Origin: Phlebiopsis flavidoalba
Lineage: Eukaryota > Basidiomycota > Agaricomycetes > Polyporales > Phanerochaetaceae
Reading direction: 5' to 3'
DNA length: 64,000 nt
NCBI GenBank assembly: GCA_035772785.1
Contig: JAOCPU010000030.1
Span: forward strand, 1 to 64,000
In this document: in pieces, positions 14,301 through 25,740 of the stretch
Layout of the letters: each line of letters opens with the position of its first letter
Numbering within the stretch: position 1 is the first letter of the stretch
Made by a program: the position numbers and the translations under genes
The notes under the pieces: generated by a model
Told to the model about the DNA's origin: nothing
Database searches by the model: none
The model's input: the letters and a program-made list of their open reading frames with translations, nothing else

Positions 14301-16827
14301 TTTGCACTTCCATCCCATCCACTCCGACTATTCTCATTTGGACGGGTATTAGTAGTAGACTGTCATTCTGGCTGGCATGGGACCAGGAATGGGCGAGACA
14401 TGTCACGCTGCGGCTCACTACACCCGCAATAATGGCGCCGCGAGTGGGATCTCAATTGACTTCTTATGTGCGTAACTGTGCGTGGGCGCGCGACAAAGAG
14501 CTCCGGGTGGACCACCAATCAAATCATCTGCGAGTCGTATAAAGTCAAGCAAGGCCTCTCACAAGCCTACTTTGGGATGGACAACCCTTCTCGAACTCAT
14601 TGGCGGGGACAGACTTCTATAACAAGGAAAACAATAAACTATTTGATCAACATCGTTGGGTTTGCCAAATTCTCCGAATATTTCATTGTCGCTGAGGTAA
14701 GGCTCCATTGGATCTCTTATAACGGGTGTGACTGATTGCCCGTCCAGTACCAGACCGAGAAAACATTCCCTCGACCTGCAAGTATCCTTGACGGCAGAAC
14801 ATTCGCCACCGGTATGTTCCCTTCGACAAATGCGACTGGAACAGCATGTGCGTTCGCCAATCTCCTCCCTCACTGCGGTTGTCTAACGTCAATTCATAGG
14901 CCTACACGATTCTGGAGTCCAGTACGAAGTCAGTCTTCCTACACGTTACCGTGTCTGAGCCTCCGGCTCCTGCCTGGGGGTGATATTCTCAAGTCCAACT
15001 CGAATGGAACATACTCACGGTATCTCTGCAGACTACGTTAACCGAAACGACGACGGATACGTAGACTTTGAGAAACTGATTGGTATTGACGGCATCGCCC
15101 TCATCAACATTGTTTCGAACCCGAGCATGTGAGGCTCCTGCTATACACCGGCAGTAAGAGCGCATCCAGACGCGCATTTACCATTAATGATTGGTGCGGA
15201 ACATCCAAGTATGTTTAATTCGAAAGTTTTGCTGATTTTTTTACTGCATACCACAGGTGGCTCATGGAAGCCTTCCTTTTTTCACCACCAACTGTACGCG
15301 ACTCTTCATGGGAATGACGGTACGAATGCAAAAATGTCCACGAAAATGCCGCTATATTTACACCATGCCACGGCTTTACGAGCAGCGGTTTTTGATGCTC
15401 GCGCGACCTACAGCACGCCCTCTAGTGCCCGGCTACTTCTGATGGCTGTCGGCAACGTCGGAGAGAGGCTCGCCACCATATAGCGAAAAGTGTGATTCAC
15501 TTTTCCTTAGCCGTGTGATGCTGGCTTTACATGGGAAGAGGCTTCACAAAGACGCGCACGTACTATAGGGAGGTTTGCGGCGACTCCGGTTTTTCCGTTC
15601 TTGTTTATGGCCAATGCACCGAAAGAGGCCACTAGGATCATGTGCTATACAGCTTGGACGATAGGCGCGACGTGGAACGAGTACCGTTCACAGACGAAAA
15701 GATGCGCGTCAAGGTCATTCGTTACAGTGCCAGAGGATACGAGTCGCACAAGTTTATTCTCTTTGGGTTCAACCACGCGAGCCACTCGTTGATCTCGCCG
15801 TACACCTAGACTTCAGCGCGCTTCTGACGCAGAAAAACTGTATTGTTCCCAGTTACTGATGACAAACGTAACGTTTTGAACCAGAGTTTCGCAGGGCAAA
15901 TACGACAAAGACCATCCCTCGGACGACCGACTTCGAAACATGGAGTCCTGCGGAGGTCAGAACGGAGGCTTGTCTCTTCGGACGCAAAGCAAGTCAACTT
16001 TTCCGGTCATAAGACTTGTTGCTTCATATTCCATTTTCTAGGACGTGGTTCCGTCGTCGCAAGCGGAGCGTATAACTGTGTGATCGGGTTGCATGGAAAG
16101 CATGAAGAAAAGTCTACCAGAAACTGCGCTTGCACTGAAGCCGACTTCGAGTGGTCAGTTCACCTGGATGGCGACCCGGATTACCGCTGACAGGCCTTTC
16201 TTTAGGAATTCAACCATCGCCGTACGCAGAGGGCACCCAGTGCGTCTTGATCGGTTCCGCTTGAAGCCCGCGCCAGACGACCGTGATACCTGCCGGAACG
16301 ATGAAGAGTTTTGGTCTCAGAGCGCACGCCTTACCGCAAGGAATCCGGCACCAATGCTCTAAACCTGTGAAGGCGGGTTGACTAATTCATCAAGGCTTCA
16401 GAACATCGATGCCCTGGCCTTAGGGCGACATGGCTTTTTCTTCTGGCTGTTTTGTCATCCATGATCCCTTTCCCTGTTCACCGCTTTGATCGCATACTGG
16501 TACTACCGTGCGAATGGGTCTTGCTAAGAGGGTGAGCGTGTGTTCTAGCAATATGGCTGACGACTAAGCTGACAACTTTCCCAGTAGTAAACATTCGCCT
16601 GCTGACCTGGTGCGGATCTCAAATCCCTCGTTTCTCGTCTGGCTCGGGCATCATGGCCACCCTTGCCTCGGTTCCATGGGCTGCTCTTGGAGCTGCTAGC
16701 ATGGCTTGCGGAGTGGGTCGCGTCTAGATTTGATTCTCTCGGTGCAAGGTATCGCCCGCGTACTGGATATCGACACGTGCCCGTCGACGAGGATGCACGC
16801 ATCCTTCGGTTCGAGGACGAGGATTGA
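11394..16827 (+). CDS. VPS10: VPS10 / sortilin-type vacuolar protein sorting receptor
   Basis: A type I membrane receptor that carries vacuolar hydrolases from the late Golgi to endosomes. A hydrophobic signal peptide (about 11394-11460) leads into two tandem sortilin ten-bladed propellers with Asp-box motifs such as [27 protein letters not shown] and [16 protein letters not shown]. Each is followed by a Cys-rich 10CC region, for example [10 protein letters not shown] and [18 protein letters not shown] near 13480-13680, and CTEADFEW near 16130. A hydrophobic membrane span lies around 16420-16520. The short tail ends [18 protein letters not shown] with stop at 16825-16827. Introns are short, for example 11719-11764 and about 11968-12017. 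Many frame shifts interrupt it, more in the second propeller (14350-15900), which is also more eroded. Decay of the C-terminal half cannot be excluded, but the conserved tail argues for a functional gene. Confidence 0.88.
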
Positions 16828-17058
16828 GGGTGTATACCTGATCCCATCACTATGGCTGCTTGTAGATGGACATTGTTGGATTTGCACTAGTACAGTTTGT
16901 TATTCGCCCATGCTTTCTTGCCCGATCCCGACGCTGTGCATGTAATCTCTCCGGAATTATTGATCTTATTTATCTCGCCCCGCTATCTTTCGAGTCATGG
17001 GTTCTAGGGGTTGTTGACTTCTTTCTCCACGGTCATCCATTGACGTCTTCCGGCCACG

Positions 17059-18942
17059 ATGTTCTCTCCCAAGTGCAAGGGACGTCCTCGTCCTGCTACT
17101 CTTACACAGCATGTCGCTCTTGCCTGTTCCGCTCAACGTTCGCGCAGCGCACCAAAGCAGTACTTGAACTTCCCACGGTCAAGCCGCGGCCGACACTGCC
17201 GGTGGCGAATGCAACCGAGTCGTTTTGGCTGCATAACCCTAACGTCTCTCCCCTCTCCTACACACGGTAGCGAGGGTCCTTTGACGAGTGACGCAGACAT
17301 ATGCATCATCGGGTCTGGTATCACTGGCGTGTCAGCGGCGTACCCACCTCGCAACTCGTTTGCGAACAGGCGAGCACGCAAGCACACTGGCAGGCCCGTG
17401 AGTGCTGTGGTGCTTGAGGCGCGAGAATTTTGTTAGCGTTTGTCACTAATTGCGCTTTCTCTTGAGTAGCATATTCACTTGTCTTATCGGCTAGGTTCTG
17501 GCGCGACGGGTATGTCGTGCCGTCAGCATGATAGCTTGCAGCAACCTGACAATTGATTCGTCCATGTAGGACGCAATGGCGGGCACCTTACTGCCCATGC
17601 GCACGATGGCTTCCGATGGTTGCAGCGTCTCCACGGTACAGACGCAGCAATACGCGTGTTGCGATTGAGCGGTACACTGCAGGGGAGATTTCAAGGATTC
17701 TGAGTGCACATGACAAAGCAGGCGCTGTTGTGATTTTGTTCCTGGAGGCCGCGTTATCCTTCTCTTCACTCAAGAAGAGTACGAGGACGCCCGCCGAAGC
17801 GACTATGAAGCGGCGCAAACGGCAGGGGTTGACTTAACTGAGGTTGTGTGGCTGACAAAGGAGGAGGTCCGAAAGGTAAAACCCCCGATCGAGTGGTCCC
17901 AGCGTCACGTTCTAACTTCCTGCTGCCCGCCAGCGATATGGCGCGTCGTACCCAGCAGTGGTCATCCCAGGAAACAACCTTTGGCCGCTCAAGCTTGTGA
18001 GCGTCCTGTACAATCTCGCACAGAACGCATCGGACAATCTATCTCTCACACTTCACACACGCACACCCGTCACTGCAGTCGCACCCGTCGCCGCAGCCGA
18101 CGCATCTCTAGACGCGAGGCGACGATGGAGGGTATCTACTCCTCGTGGCAACATCTCCTGCTCGTATGTGCTCCCACGCCACGAACGGGTACGCTGCCAT
18201 CTCTCCCTCCCCTGGGATGCACGGACCGGACGGCATTGTTCCTACTCGCGGACAAGTAATGGCGATTCGCGCATCCACACCAGACGCACTTGGCCGCTCC
18301 GGATTCTTGGGCAACGAAGGGTTCGAATATTGGTTCCCACGTCCAAACGGTACAACAGAGGAAAATCAGCTTATTATTCTCGGAGGGGGTCGAGAGGGCC
18401 GTCCCAAGTTCGAGTTTTACGACGTTGATGATTCCATAGTAGATGCCGAGGTGAGCGATATACTGAGGAAATTCCTACCGGCGGTGTTCCCCGGTAAGTT
18501 CAAGGCGGAAACTGCCCCGGAGAAGGAATGGGTCAGTGCTGTCTACATCTCCGATGAGGCCTCGATGGATGACGACTCCTTACAGACCGGAATCATGGGC
18601 TACACAAAGACCAAGGAACCCTTCGTACGTCGGCTCACTGCAACATAGCACTCGTCTCCAGCTCATACATATTACCAAGGTTGGACCGATTATTGACCCC
18701 AGCGATGACCAGTCACCCACGAAATACAAGGGACAATATATGTCGGCAGGATACACTGGGCACGGTATGCCTCGTGCCTTTGCATGGTGTGTTTCACAAC
18801 AACCCTCGGCGGCTTTGGTATTGACACGCGTATTGGCAGCGCTGAAGCAGTCGCGGGCATGATATACGCGGACATGACGGGGAAAGACTGGACACCTCCG
18901 GAGTGGTTTCCTCTTCATTACCTCACGACCAGTGCACGCTAA
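17059..18942 (+). CDS. FAD-dependent oxidoreductase (DAO family)
   Basis: An amine or amino-acid oxidase-type flavoenzyme; the substrate cannot be told from the sequence. The dinucleotide-binding motif ICIIGSGITGVSAA lies near 17300-17345, followed by VVLEAREFCSGATGRNGGH across an intron. Later segments are LTKEEVRKRYGASYPAVV, a stretch with FEYWFPRPNGTTEENQLI and LGGGREGRPKFEFYD, and near the end YMSAGYTGHGMPRAFA, the C-terminal FAD-contacting motif of the DAO fold. The stop TAA is at 18940-18942. The start is taken at the ATG at 17059, but the frame changes between it and SFWLHNPNVSPLSYTR (about 17218-17267), so the N-terminus is uncertain. About 230 bases separate it from VPS10 upstream. 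It converges on the GMC gene downstream. Confidence 0.82.
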
Positions 18943-19341
18943 GATCTCGACTAGTTCTATTGCGCCCAAATCAAAGACATTTTCGACATCTTCAGTCGTT
19001 TGCAATTAGGGCGTTGAAATCCTGCTACTCATATGTTGATACAAACGATGTGCTCCAATATACACAAGCTCTTGTACTATTTGAAAAACGGCGACATCAT
19101 AAACTACATTAAACAATGTCTGTATGAAAACGGCAGATTAGCGACGTCGACAAGCTGGTGAGGGTGGTATACGAGAGCGAAATATTGGTGGTATACAACA
19201 AACGAGATGCAGGATGAGATAGTGTGGAGTAGCTCGCTACAGTCCGTGGATAGAATACGTCAAAGTCCACATGTATAAGTCCAACAGAGCAAGAGAGTGG
19301 AGGTCAACAAGTGACAACTGTGATCGAAACAAAGTCTCAAA
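18943..19341. other. convergent intergenic region
   Basis: 3' flanks of the DAO-type gene (+) and the GMC gene (-). No coding feature recognised. Confidence 0.5.
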
Positions 19342-21802
19342 TTAGAGCAGAGAGAAAATGGCCGCGACAGCAACGAGAGCGCCGACGGCGGTGCTTGCAC
19401 AGCGCGTCGAGGCAGCGCCACTCTTATTTGTGTCGGTCGCCGATGTGCTCGGATGCACGCCCGTCGCAGTCGCGCGGGTCGGGGGTGTGACAGAGCTTGG
19501 CTTCGCGCGAGAGAGACACCGTTTGTATTGGGCACGGTAATGCTTGCAGCTGTTCGGCGAGGCCATACACCGGCATCTGCAACTATTCACGACCGTCAGT
19601 TACATTTTTAACAGGGGCACGATGGAACACTTACGTGAGCGGCAAACTGGATGGGGAAGACGGAGGCGTCTGCGACACGAACATTTGCTACATGGCCATC
19701 AGCCAGCCATCCAATCAACCCATCGACCAAACACGACTTACCAAGGCCGTAGACCTTCAGGTCAGAGTCGACAACACCGCCGTGATTCTGAGCGCACATC
19801 GCACACGAGCATGACGGGTGGAATTCGGTTCCGAAAGTTCTTCGCCGCGAACGCGTCCCAGTCATCGTCGGACTGGACCGAAGTTCCGGGAGAGATCTCA
19901 TTGATGACTGCGCTGCTAAGGGGTGCGGTCTCACCGAGTTTGCGCGCGAGCTTGAGACCCTCACGGAGCATGACAACATCTGGGTGCGATGGTCAGCACG
20001 CGAAACATACATTATTCATACTCAACCTACCAGCGGAGTGCGAGCCGTAGCCTGGGTCGATGACGGGATCGTCGAATGCGTCTGAGCTGTTGTGATGTTG
20101 ATGTAGAGTTTGACGGCCTTGGCTGAACGGATGTTGCAGCGCAGCTTGAATCGCGATGACCGTGTTCGTGCCCTGCGTCGAGCCAGTGAGGGAGAGAAGG
20201 ATCTCAATCTGGCCAATGGGAGTGTTTGAGCAGCGCGGCGGTCGCGTTGTAAATCGCCTTGTAGCCTTCGACGACCTCGGGATACTGACTCGGCACAAGC
20301 GTAGACGCAGACGTCTCAAGGGCGCTTGCGATATTAGACTGGAACGTCGTGTAATAGCTACCGAGGAGATCGGAAATGTTGGCGTAGGGCCGTCGCAGAG
20401 TTAATGAATGAGAGGAAAGGTGATGATTGCCCGTTGGGCAGAGTCGTGGAGTTTGGCCTGGTGAATAGACGCCGCGGTATCTTCGGAGGTCTGGAAGGTG
20501 ACTTGCGTGCTCTACGTGCGATGTCAGCAACCCGTACGGGTTGATATGGCCCCATTACGTACAATGTGATCCTGCAAATGCTGACCAACACCCGGCAGCT
20601 CGGACGTTAACGGGGACGTTGGCCGCTTCAAGGACATCCTTTGGTCCGACGGGACCACTCAACATCAGGATTTGCGGGCTCGGCCGATAGCGCCGCCAGC
20701 AAGATGACTTCCTTTGTGACGTTAACAGTCTGGCGCGCTGCGCATTGCGCGAGCTTGAAAATTCACAGAGTTCACCGTGAGGTTCCCTTGCGTGTCACTC
20801 GAATTTTGACGCGAACACGAGGCGCGTGACCGTAGCATTGGCAAGAATGGCGAGGTTTTGACCGCGGGTGGGAGAGGATCGATTGTACGCGGGAGCGCGA
20901 GTAACGAGCGTGTCCAATTCGTCGGGTTTATGGTGGCAGTTCGATAAAGCCGCCCCATCCGTCGCCACCGTTAGCATCAGCGGAAAAGGAATACCGATAT
21001 CGGAGAGCGTCGTGGTCCAGTTACCAACATGCACGGGGAGGATACTAAGCGCGGTAAGCATCGTTCATCATGTAGTTCGCAGAACCTAGTACTCACTAGC
21101 CAGGATACGAGACGTGCACGGGGCCCGCGGTGCCATGGACAGAGGGGTCGTACATGATGTGTGCCTTCAGACTGGATCTCCTGGCTCGGAGCGGGTAAAG
21201 TTTTCGCTCTTCTTCATGTTCGCGAAGAGGCTGTTCCAGTTTCCACTTGTCGCCGCCAGAGATCATGGATCCCCAGGTGTCGACCTCGACCTTGGACGGT
21301 CGGACCGCGTACAAGCCGTTCACTGCTGAGGAACCGCCGAGCACCTTGCCACGGGGCCCACGAGATCGCAGCAGGTTCGCGGCGCCTGTCTGAGGAACGG
21401 TCATGTATCCCCAGTCATAGCTGGAACCCGAGCAAAGAATGAGTAGTACGCGTTTCCAGGGATGTCTAGGCAACTATTCAGCGAAGTTTTGGCGTAAAGG
21501 AAAGTGTATCATGACGCGACCCGATTAGAGCTTGCAACAGCATCTCCAGTGTCTCCTGCCTCAAGAGACAAGGACGGTGTGATTAGAGTCTTCAGAGAGA
21601 CGGACGCAAGGGCCAAACCGGCCGTGCCGCCACCTACGACGACAAAGTCATAGGAGCTAGCAATTTGTCCATTATAAACGATATTTCTGCGGTGGCAGAT
21701 CATTCCCATCCAAGTGAGTCGTGATGTAATGTCGCGGTGACCGCCCGTGTAGCAAAAGCCTTACAAGATGAGAGGGAGAGGACTGCCAACCAATAGGCCC
21801 AT
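19342..21802 (-). CDS. GMC oxidoreductase (aryl-alcohol oxidase/dehydrogenase-like) with C-terminal hydrophobic tail
   Basis: A secreted-type flavoprotein of the glucose-methanol-choline family. The ATG at 21802 begins a short hydrophobic stretch (MGLLVGSPLPLIL). An intron ending at about 21688 then joins it to YDFVVVGGGTAGLALA, the FAD-binding motif. Signature 1 is seen as GKVLGGSSAVNGLYAVRP, signature 2 as SAPQILMLSGPVGPKD, and the catalytic region as TEFHPSCSCAM, which gives the active-site His. An intron at about 19690-19742 precedes ANVRVADASVFPIQFAAH. The last ~25 residues (CASTAVGALVAVAAIFSLL) form a hydrophobic tail after a Ser/Thr-rich linker, as in GPI-anchored or membrane-bound forms. 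Frame changes occur at several points. Substrate is unknown; aryl alcohols or sugars are the usual candidates in wood and litter fungi. Confidence 0.85.
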
Positions 21803-21925
21803 GAAGAGCGCGCAAATTGCCGGCGAGTGCTGGGAGGAGGTGGAAGTTCGGGACAAGGAAACGTTTAGGGGGGAAATTAGAAACTGCTGGTTTGTTGAAA
21901 AAGGTCTCGGGGACTAGCAGCCGCG

Positions 21926-21937
21926 CTTTTATAAAAG
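21926..21937 (-). promoter_or_regulatory. TATA box of the GMC gene
   Basis: A palindromic CTTTTATAAAAG stands about 124 bases upstream of the proposed start at 21802, a normal distance for a strongly expressed fungal gene. Confidence 0.5.
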
Positions 21938-23655
21938 CCACCCCATGACATACGCTTTTGCCCCGGAAGGAGTGTCCCGACTCCAGCACACCAGATCTTT
22001 TGATCGGCCAGGGACAAGAGGCGGAGCCTCGACGACGTTGCCGTTGTCATGCAGCACGACGCCGATAATGAACTCGGCGGGCTCGAGGAAAAAAAAAAAG
22101 GACCCAGGCTAAATCATCGCCAGCGGTGGAACCAGGGGGCCAGAACTTTAAGTGGCAGCGCCGTGAGAAGGCGTCTATTCTCTGGCTCGCGGCGGCAGCC
22201 GGGTGCGCAACGCGTCGGTAGGATGTGTAACGGCGGGCCCACCGCCACATGCCTTCCACGGTCAGGATAGACTGGAAATAAGTGTTTTGGTTTTTGCTGG
22301 TGCATTTCACAGAGATAAGAGAGCACGAACGACGGTAACAGTGGCTACAGTCCAGGTCGAGAAACCGTGTCGACCTCACAGGAAGCAAGTCTCCTTGGTA
22401 CCTCCTTCGGGGAGCCGCTCCGGTCGTCTTTTCCCAAAGTGCACAGTGCATGGCCCACTGCGTCGTGGCCCATGCCAAATACATCAAACAAACCTAGACC
22501 AGAGCAGTGAAAACGGCTTCCTTCGCGACCGGGCTGTATAACCCAACGGTCTTTGAAGGGGGTGCCGCGTGAATTCGCGTCAGGAAAGGGGGGGGTGTCA
22601 ATGGGTACGTTGGGATTGATAGGTGTACGGGAGGGGAAAAGAGGACGCGCCAAGTCGCTTGAACGTGGACCCATTTCCCGCGTGGGTCTACCGAGAGAAT
22701 GTGCAGGGAACTACGCAGGGAGCCTGCATTGTGCATCTTTCGTGGGAGCGATGTAAGGGAAAGTTTGAAAACGCGACGTCTTCGCTGAGAAAGAAACGTG
22801 CGCACGCCGAGGAGAAAGCCTTGCTCGGCTGGGGCGATGAGGAGTAGTTATACCTCATATGGTGGGTATGTGAATGGGGGGGCTAGGCCCATGGTGGCTC
22901 CAACAGTGGGTTCGAGGCTTACGTAAAGGGTGCATGGATGAGCCAGGGATAGCTACGTAGAGTAAAACTTGATGAGCGTAGAGCAGACATTCTGCACGGA
23001 TGTGGTAACACAAAACGTTTTGACTGCGTCATATTCCAGCACACAAACACGTGTACTTGGTCGATGTGTTCTCACCCTGAGTAAGTGTCGTGTGTGCGCG
23101 CCCACCGGAAGGTTGTGCGTGCGCATTGCACAATAGCTTACCGTGTGAGAGTTCGAGTGAGAGAAAAGATGTCTCAATTGAGAGCCGTGGAGTTGTTTCG
23201 GAGTCGCCGCGCTGGTAACAAAGCCTGGAAACCCATCACGACTTGGGTTCGGACTGGTAGATTAGCAAGACGTAGGTTCGCTGCACCGGTGTACTCAGAG
23301 CAGATAATTTGCCACTCTCCAGAGACTTTGTGCCTGACACTGTGGTCGGGTTCGGGATTCCCAGGTACCTCGTCTGTGTAGTTTTGGGATAGCGTTTGTG
23401 GCACCTAGGGGCGGCCTGTCAATGATAATGCGTGTCGAATTCAGACTCGGACTCCGAAGTGCGCCGCGCACGTCCCTGACTCGATCGTGGCAGCGAAGTG
23501 AAGTTACGATCGTCGGGAGTGTTGGGGTATATGCGGGCGGTTCAAGAGGAAGACTAACGGAGGCTTCCAAGCCTCTTATAATGGACTAGGCTACAGCAAA
23601 GCGTGAGAATAAAGCAGGAGGTTCGATGTTCAGGTCAAGGCAAAAACGGACCTTA
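21938..23655. other. intergenic, no gene recognised
   Basis: Open frames up to about 145 codons occur on both strands but none shows a domain. The missing 3' half of the S28 peptidase would be expected at 22900-23650 on the minus strand. A piece with WQIICSEYTG near 23300 faintly recalls the WQYCSE motif of that family, but I could not confirm it. Confidence 0.35.
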
Positions 23656-24907
23656 TTAAAATTCAAGGGATCCATTAGCACGTCTGTCACAACCACTGGA
23701 GTCGCTTGTTCTTCTCAGCTTTGGTTCCTCTGAGACAGAGACATGCAAGTTCTGGGGGCTCCTTCGGCCTCCCTCGCTCTCCAGCAATCTCTGCTTCATG
23801 GCTTGCAACACATTCTTCCTCGGTTGGTGCCATTTGAAAGTGTAGTTGTCCGCGAGCATAGGCGCGTCACCGCAACCCCAGTCGGCAAGTAGTGCAGTTG
23901 TTCGGGTGAGACTGCCGCTCATGCTGGTGCTTGTAGTACGGCTGCCATGTTCGACCTGTGGCATGAACCCGCGCGGGAGGACGCCCAGAGTGCCGCGAAG
24001 ATGGTCGAGGGATTGCCGCAAGCGCGCAGAGAGGTTGCACCCACGAATGCCTGGGTAAGACCCGCCGAGACAGATCCACGGTGTGCGTGAAGGAGTGTAG
24101 GGCTCCCAGCGCTGGTATCTGCGGATAGGTTTGTTGCGAACTGTTGGCATACCTGTGTGCGCACACACACACATGAAGTGGTCAGCGAAGTAAACGACCG
24201 ATCTTCAAGAGATTGTTCCGTGGTGAGGTATTTGCCAAGACTGCTCTGCAGTCGTGTTGTCCTGAGATACTATGGGTCCGGAACTTCATGAAGGGGAAGT
24301 TAATCATGTGAGATCGTACGTTGAACAGGGTGAACGGAAGTGAATCTCCAAGAACCTATGTTTTTCCCAGAGGATGGCTATGCCCTTGTGCCGCTTCGCC
24401 ACTTGCATTGTTGCAGAGAGGCCATGATATTGACTGGAACGATTTAGTATTTGTATATCATATCATGCCCCCCCCAGTAGACATACCTGCAAGTAGAGTA
24501 GGGCAACCAACGGCTCGGCATCCTGCTCTCACCCGAGTCGAATACTTCTCTGCTTCAATGCAAATATTAAACCATGAGAGCTTGCTGAGTACGTACTCAA
24601 AATACCGGGTCCTCGCGGGTTCATAATACGTCGCGTTCAGCCAGTATCTATTCTTGAAAGTTATGTTGGTGTTGTCATCGAAGTGGTCAAGCGGGATCTA
24701 GCACGTAAGGTTGGACATGTCACACCATGAAGAAGCGCGACTAGTCTCCTTTACATCAAAGCTCACCAACGCGTCATTCTGCTCTACTATCTCCCCCTCC
24801 TAACCGGGGTAAGTACTCCAGGGGGGCCCGAGCTTGTCGGAGCGCACATTGCCCTGCCACCCAGAAGAGCCAAAAGTACGAGCGCAAACTGTTTCAAAGA
24901 CCTTCAT
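23656..24907 (-). pseudogene. serine peptidase S28 (Pro-X carboxypeptidase-like), 5' part only
   Basis: Secreted S28 peptidases cleave C-terminal of proline in acidic surroundings. The ATG at 24907 leads into a signal-like FALVLLALLGGRAMCAPTS (frame change after the first codons). After an intron comes IPLDHFDDNTNITFKNRYW LNATYYEPAR, the N-terminal hallmark of the family. A degraded part then gives KYLTTEQSLED. After another intron come YTPSRTPWICLGGSYPG, with the nucleophile Ser in GGSYPG, and NPSTIFAAL. Reading then dissolves: after LLADWG (about 23880) the similarity ends. The catalytic Asp and His of the C-terminal half are not convincingly present before the last stop at 23656. Several frame shifts occur. 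I call it a truncated pseudogene, although sequence error plus an overlooked 3' half is possible. Confidence 0.6.
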
Positions 24908-25740
24908 ACAGTCGATTCACGGATTAGCAAGGACCACAAAGCCCCAGAAACCATCCGAGCATCTCCATATACCACTCCTACACCGCGGTGCTACCCACGA
25001 TAGCGAGATAAGAGAACTGAGCATATGGCTTTAGGGGTCATTCGAACCCAACGCGTAGAGAAGAGAAAGCCCGTTAAACGCGTCCCGCGCGCGGGAGTAG
25101 ACCATGTGGGGGCGAACCGATCATCTGACTGTCCATGGTCGCACTTTGCTACGAATGTAGTTGGGGTTAGGATGGAAAGAATGATGTTATATAGCAATCT
25201 ACATGCATATATGCGTGTACTTTTACTCTATGAGGGAAGCGGGTTTGAGCAATGTCGGATTTACAAAGTGGAACTGAGACCTTACAGCTCGTGAATTACT
25301 TCCTGAGAATCTCGCCAGTTCTCTTTTATGAATGTTATACTGACCCTGCACACTACTATGTGTGTACATGAATATTAAGGGGAAGAGAGCTGTTAGAGGC
25401 TAGAGATGGTGTGGACGTAGTAAAGATCAAGTCATGAAGCGCTGAATGGGGAAGAGTCTGTGTCAGGCCTCCGAACTCTAAAATACCCTTTTGTTAACAT
25501 ACCGCACGTAAACGCTTTGGCATATCCTTCATGTTCAACTACACCTACCGAAAAGTCCTTAGTACTCTCGGTGCTCGCAAGATTTTGGAAAGAGATATGA
25601 ATTACTATGTCTCCTACGCGAGGACCTGGCCAATCTAACCGGCGCCTGCGGCGCGATCTGTCGGCCCCGCGTACCTCAAATATACCTGCATCCTCGCATT
25701 GCGTCGTTCGTCCAACTCGTGCCAGCAAAAAATGTCTGCA
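24908..25740. other. divergent intergenic region
   Basis: Between the S28 remnant (-) and GCV1 (+). Open frames without recognisable content. Promoter elements of GCV1 should lie at its right end. Confidence 0.4.

Noticed and set aside
22047..22805. Several 100-146 codon frames on both strands
   Set aside because: They overlap one another on opposite strands, have no domain and no splice pattern.
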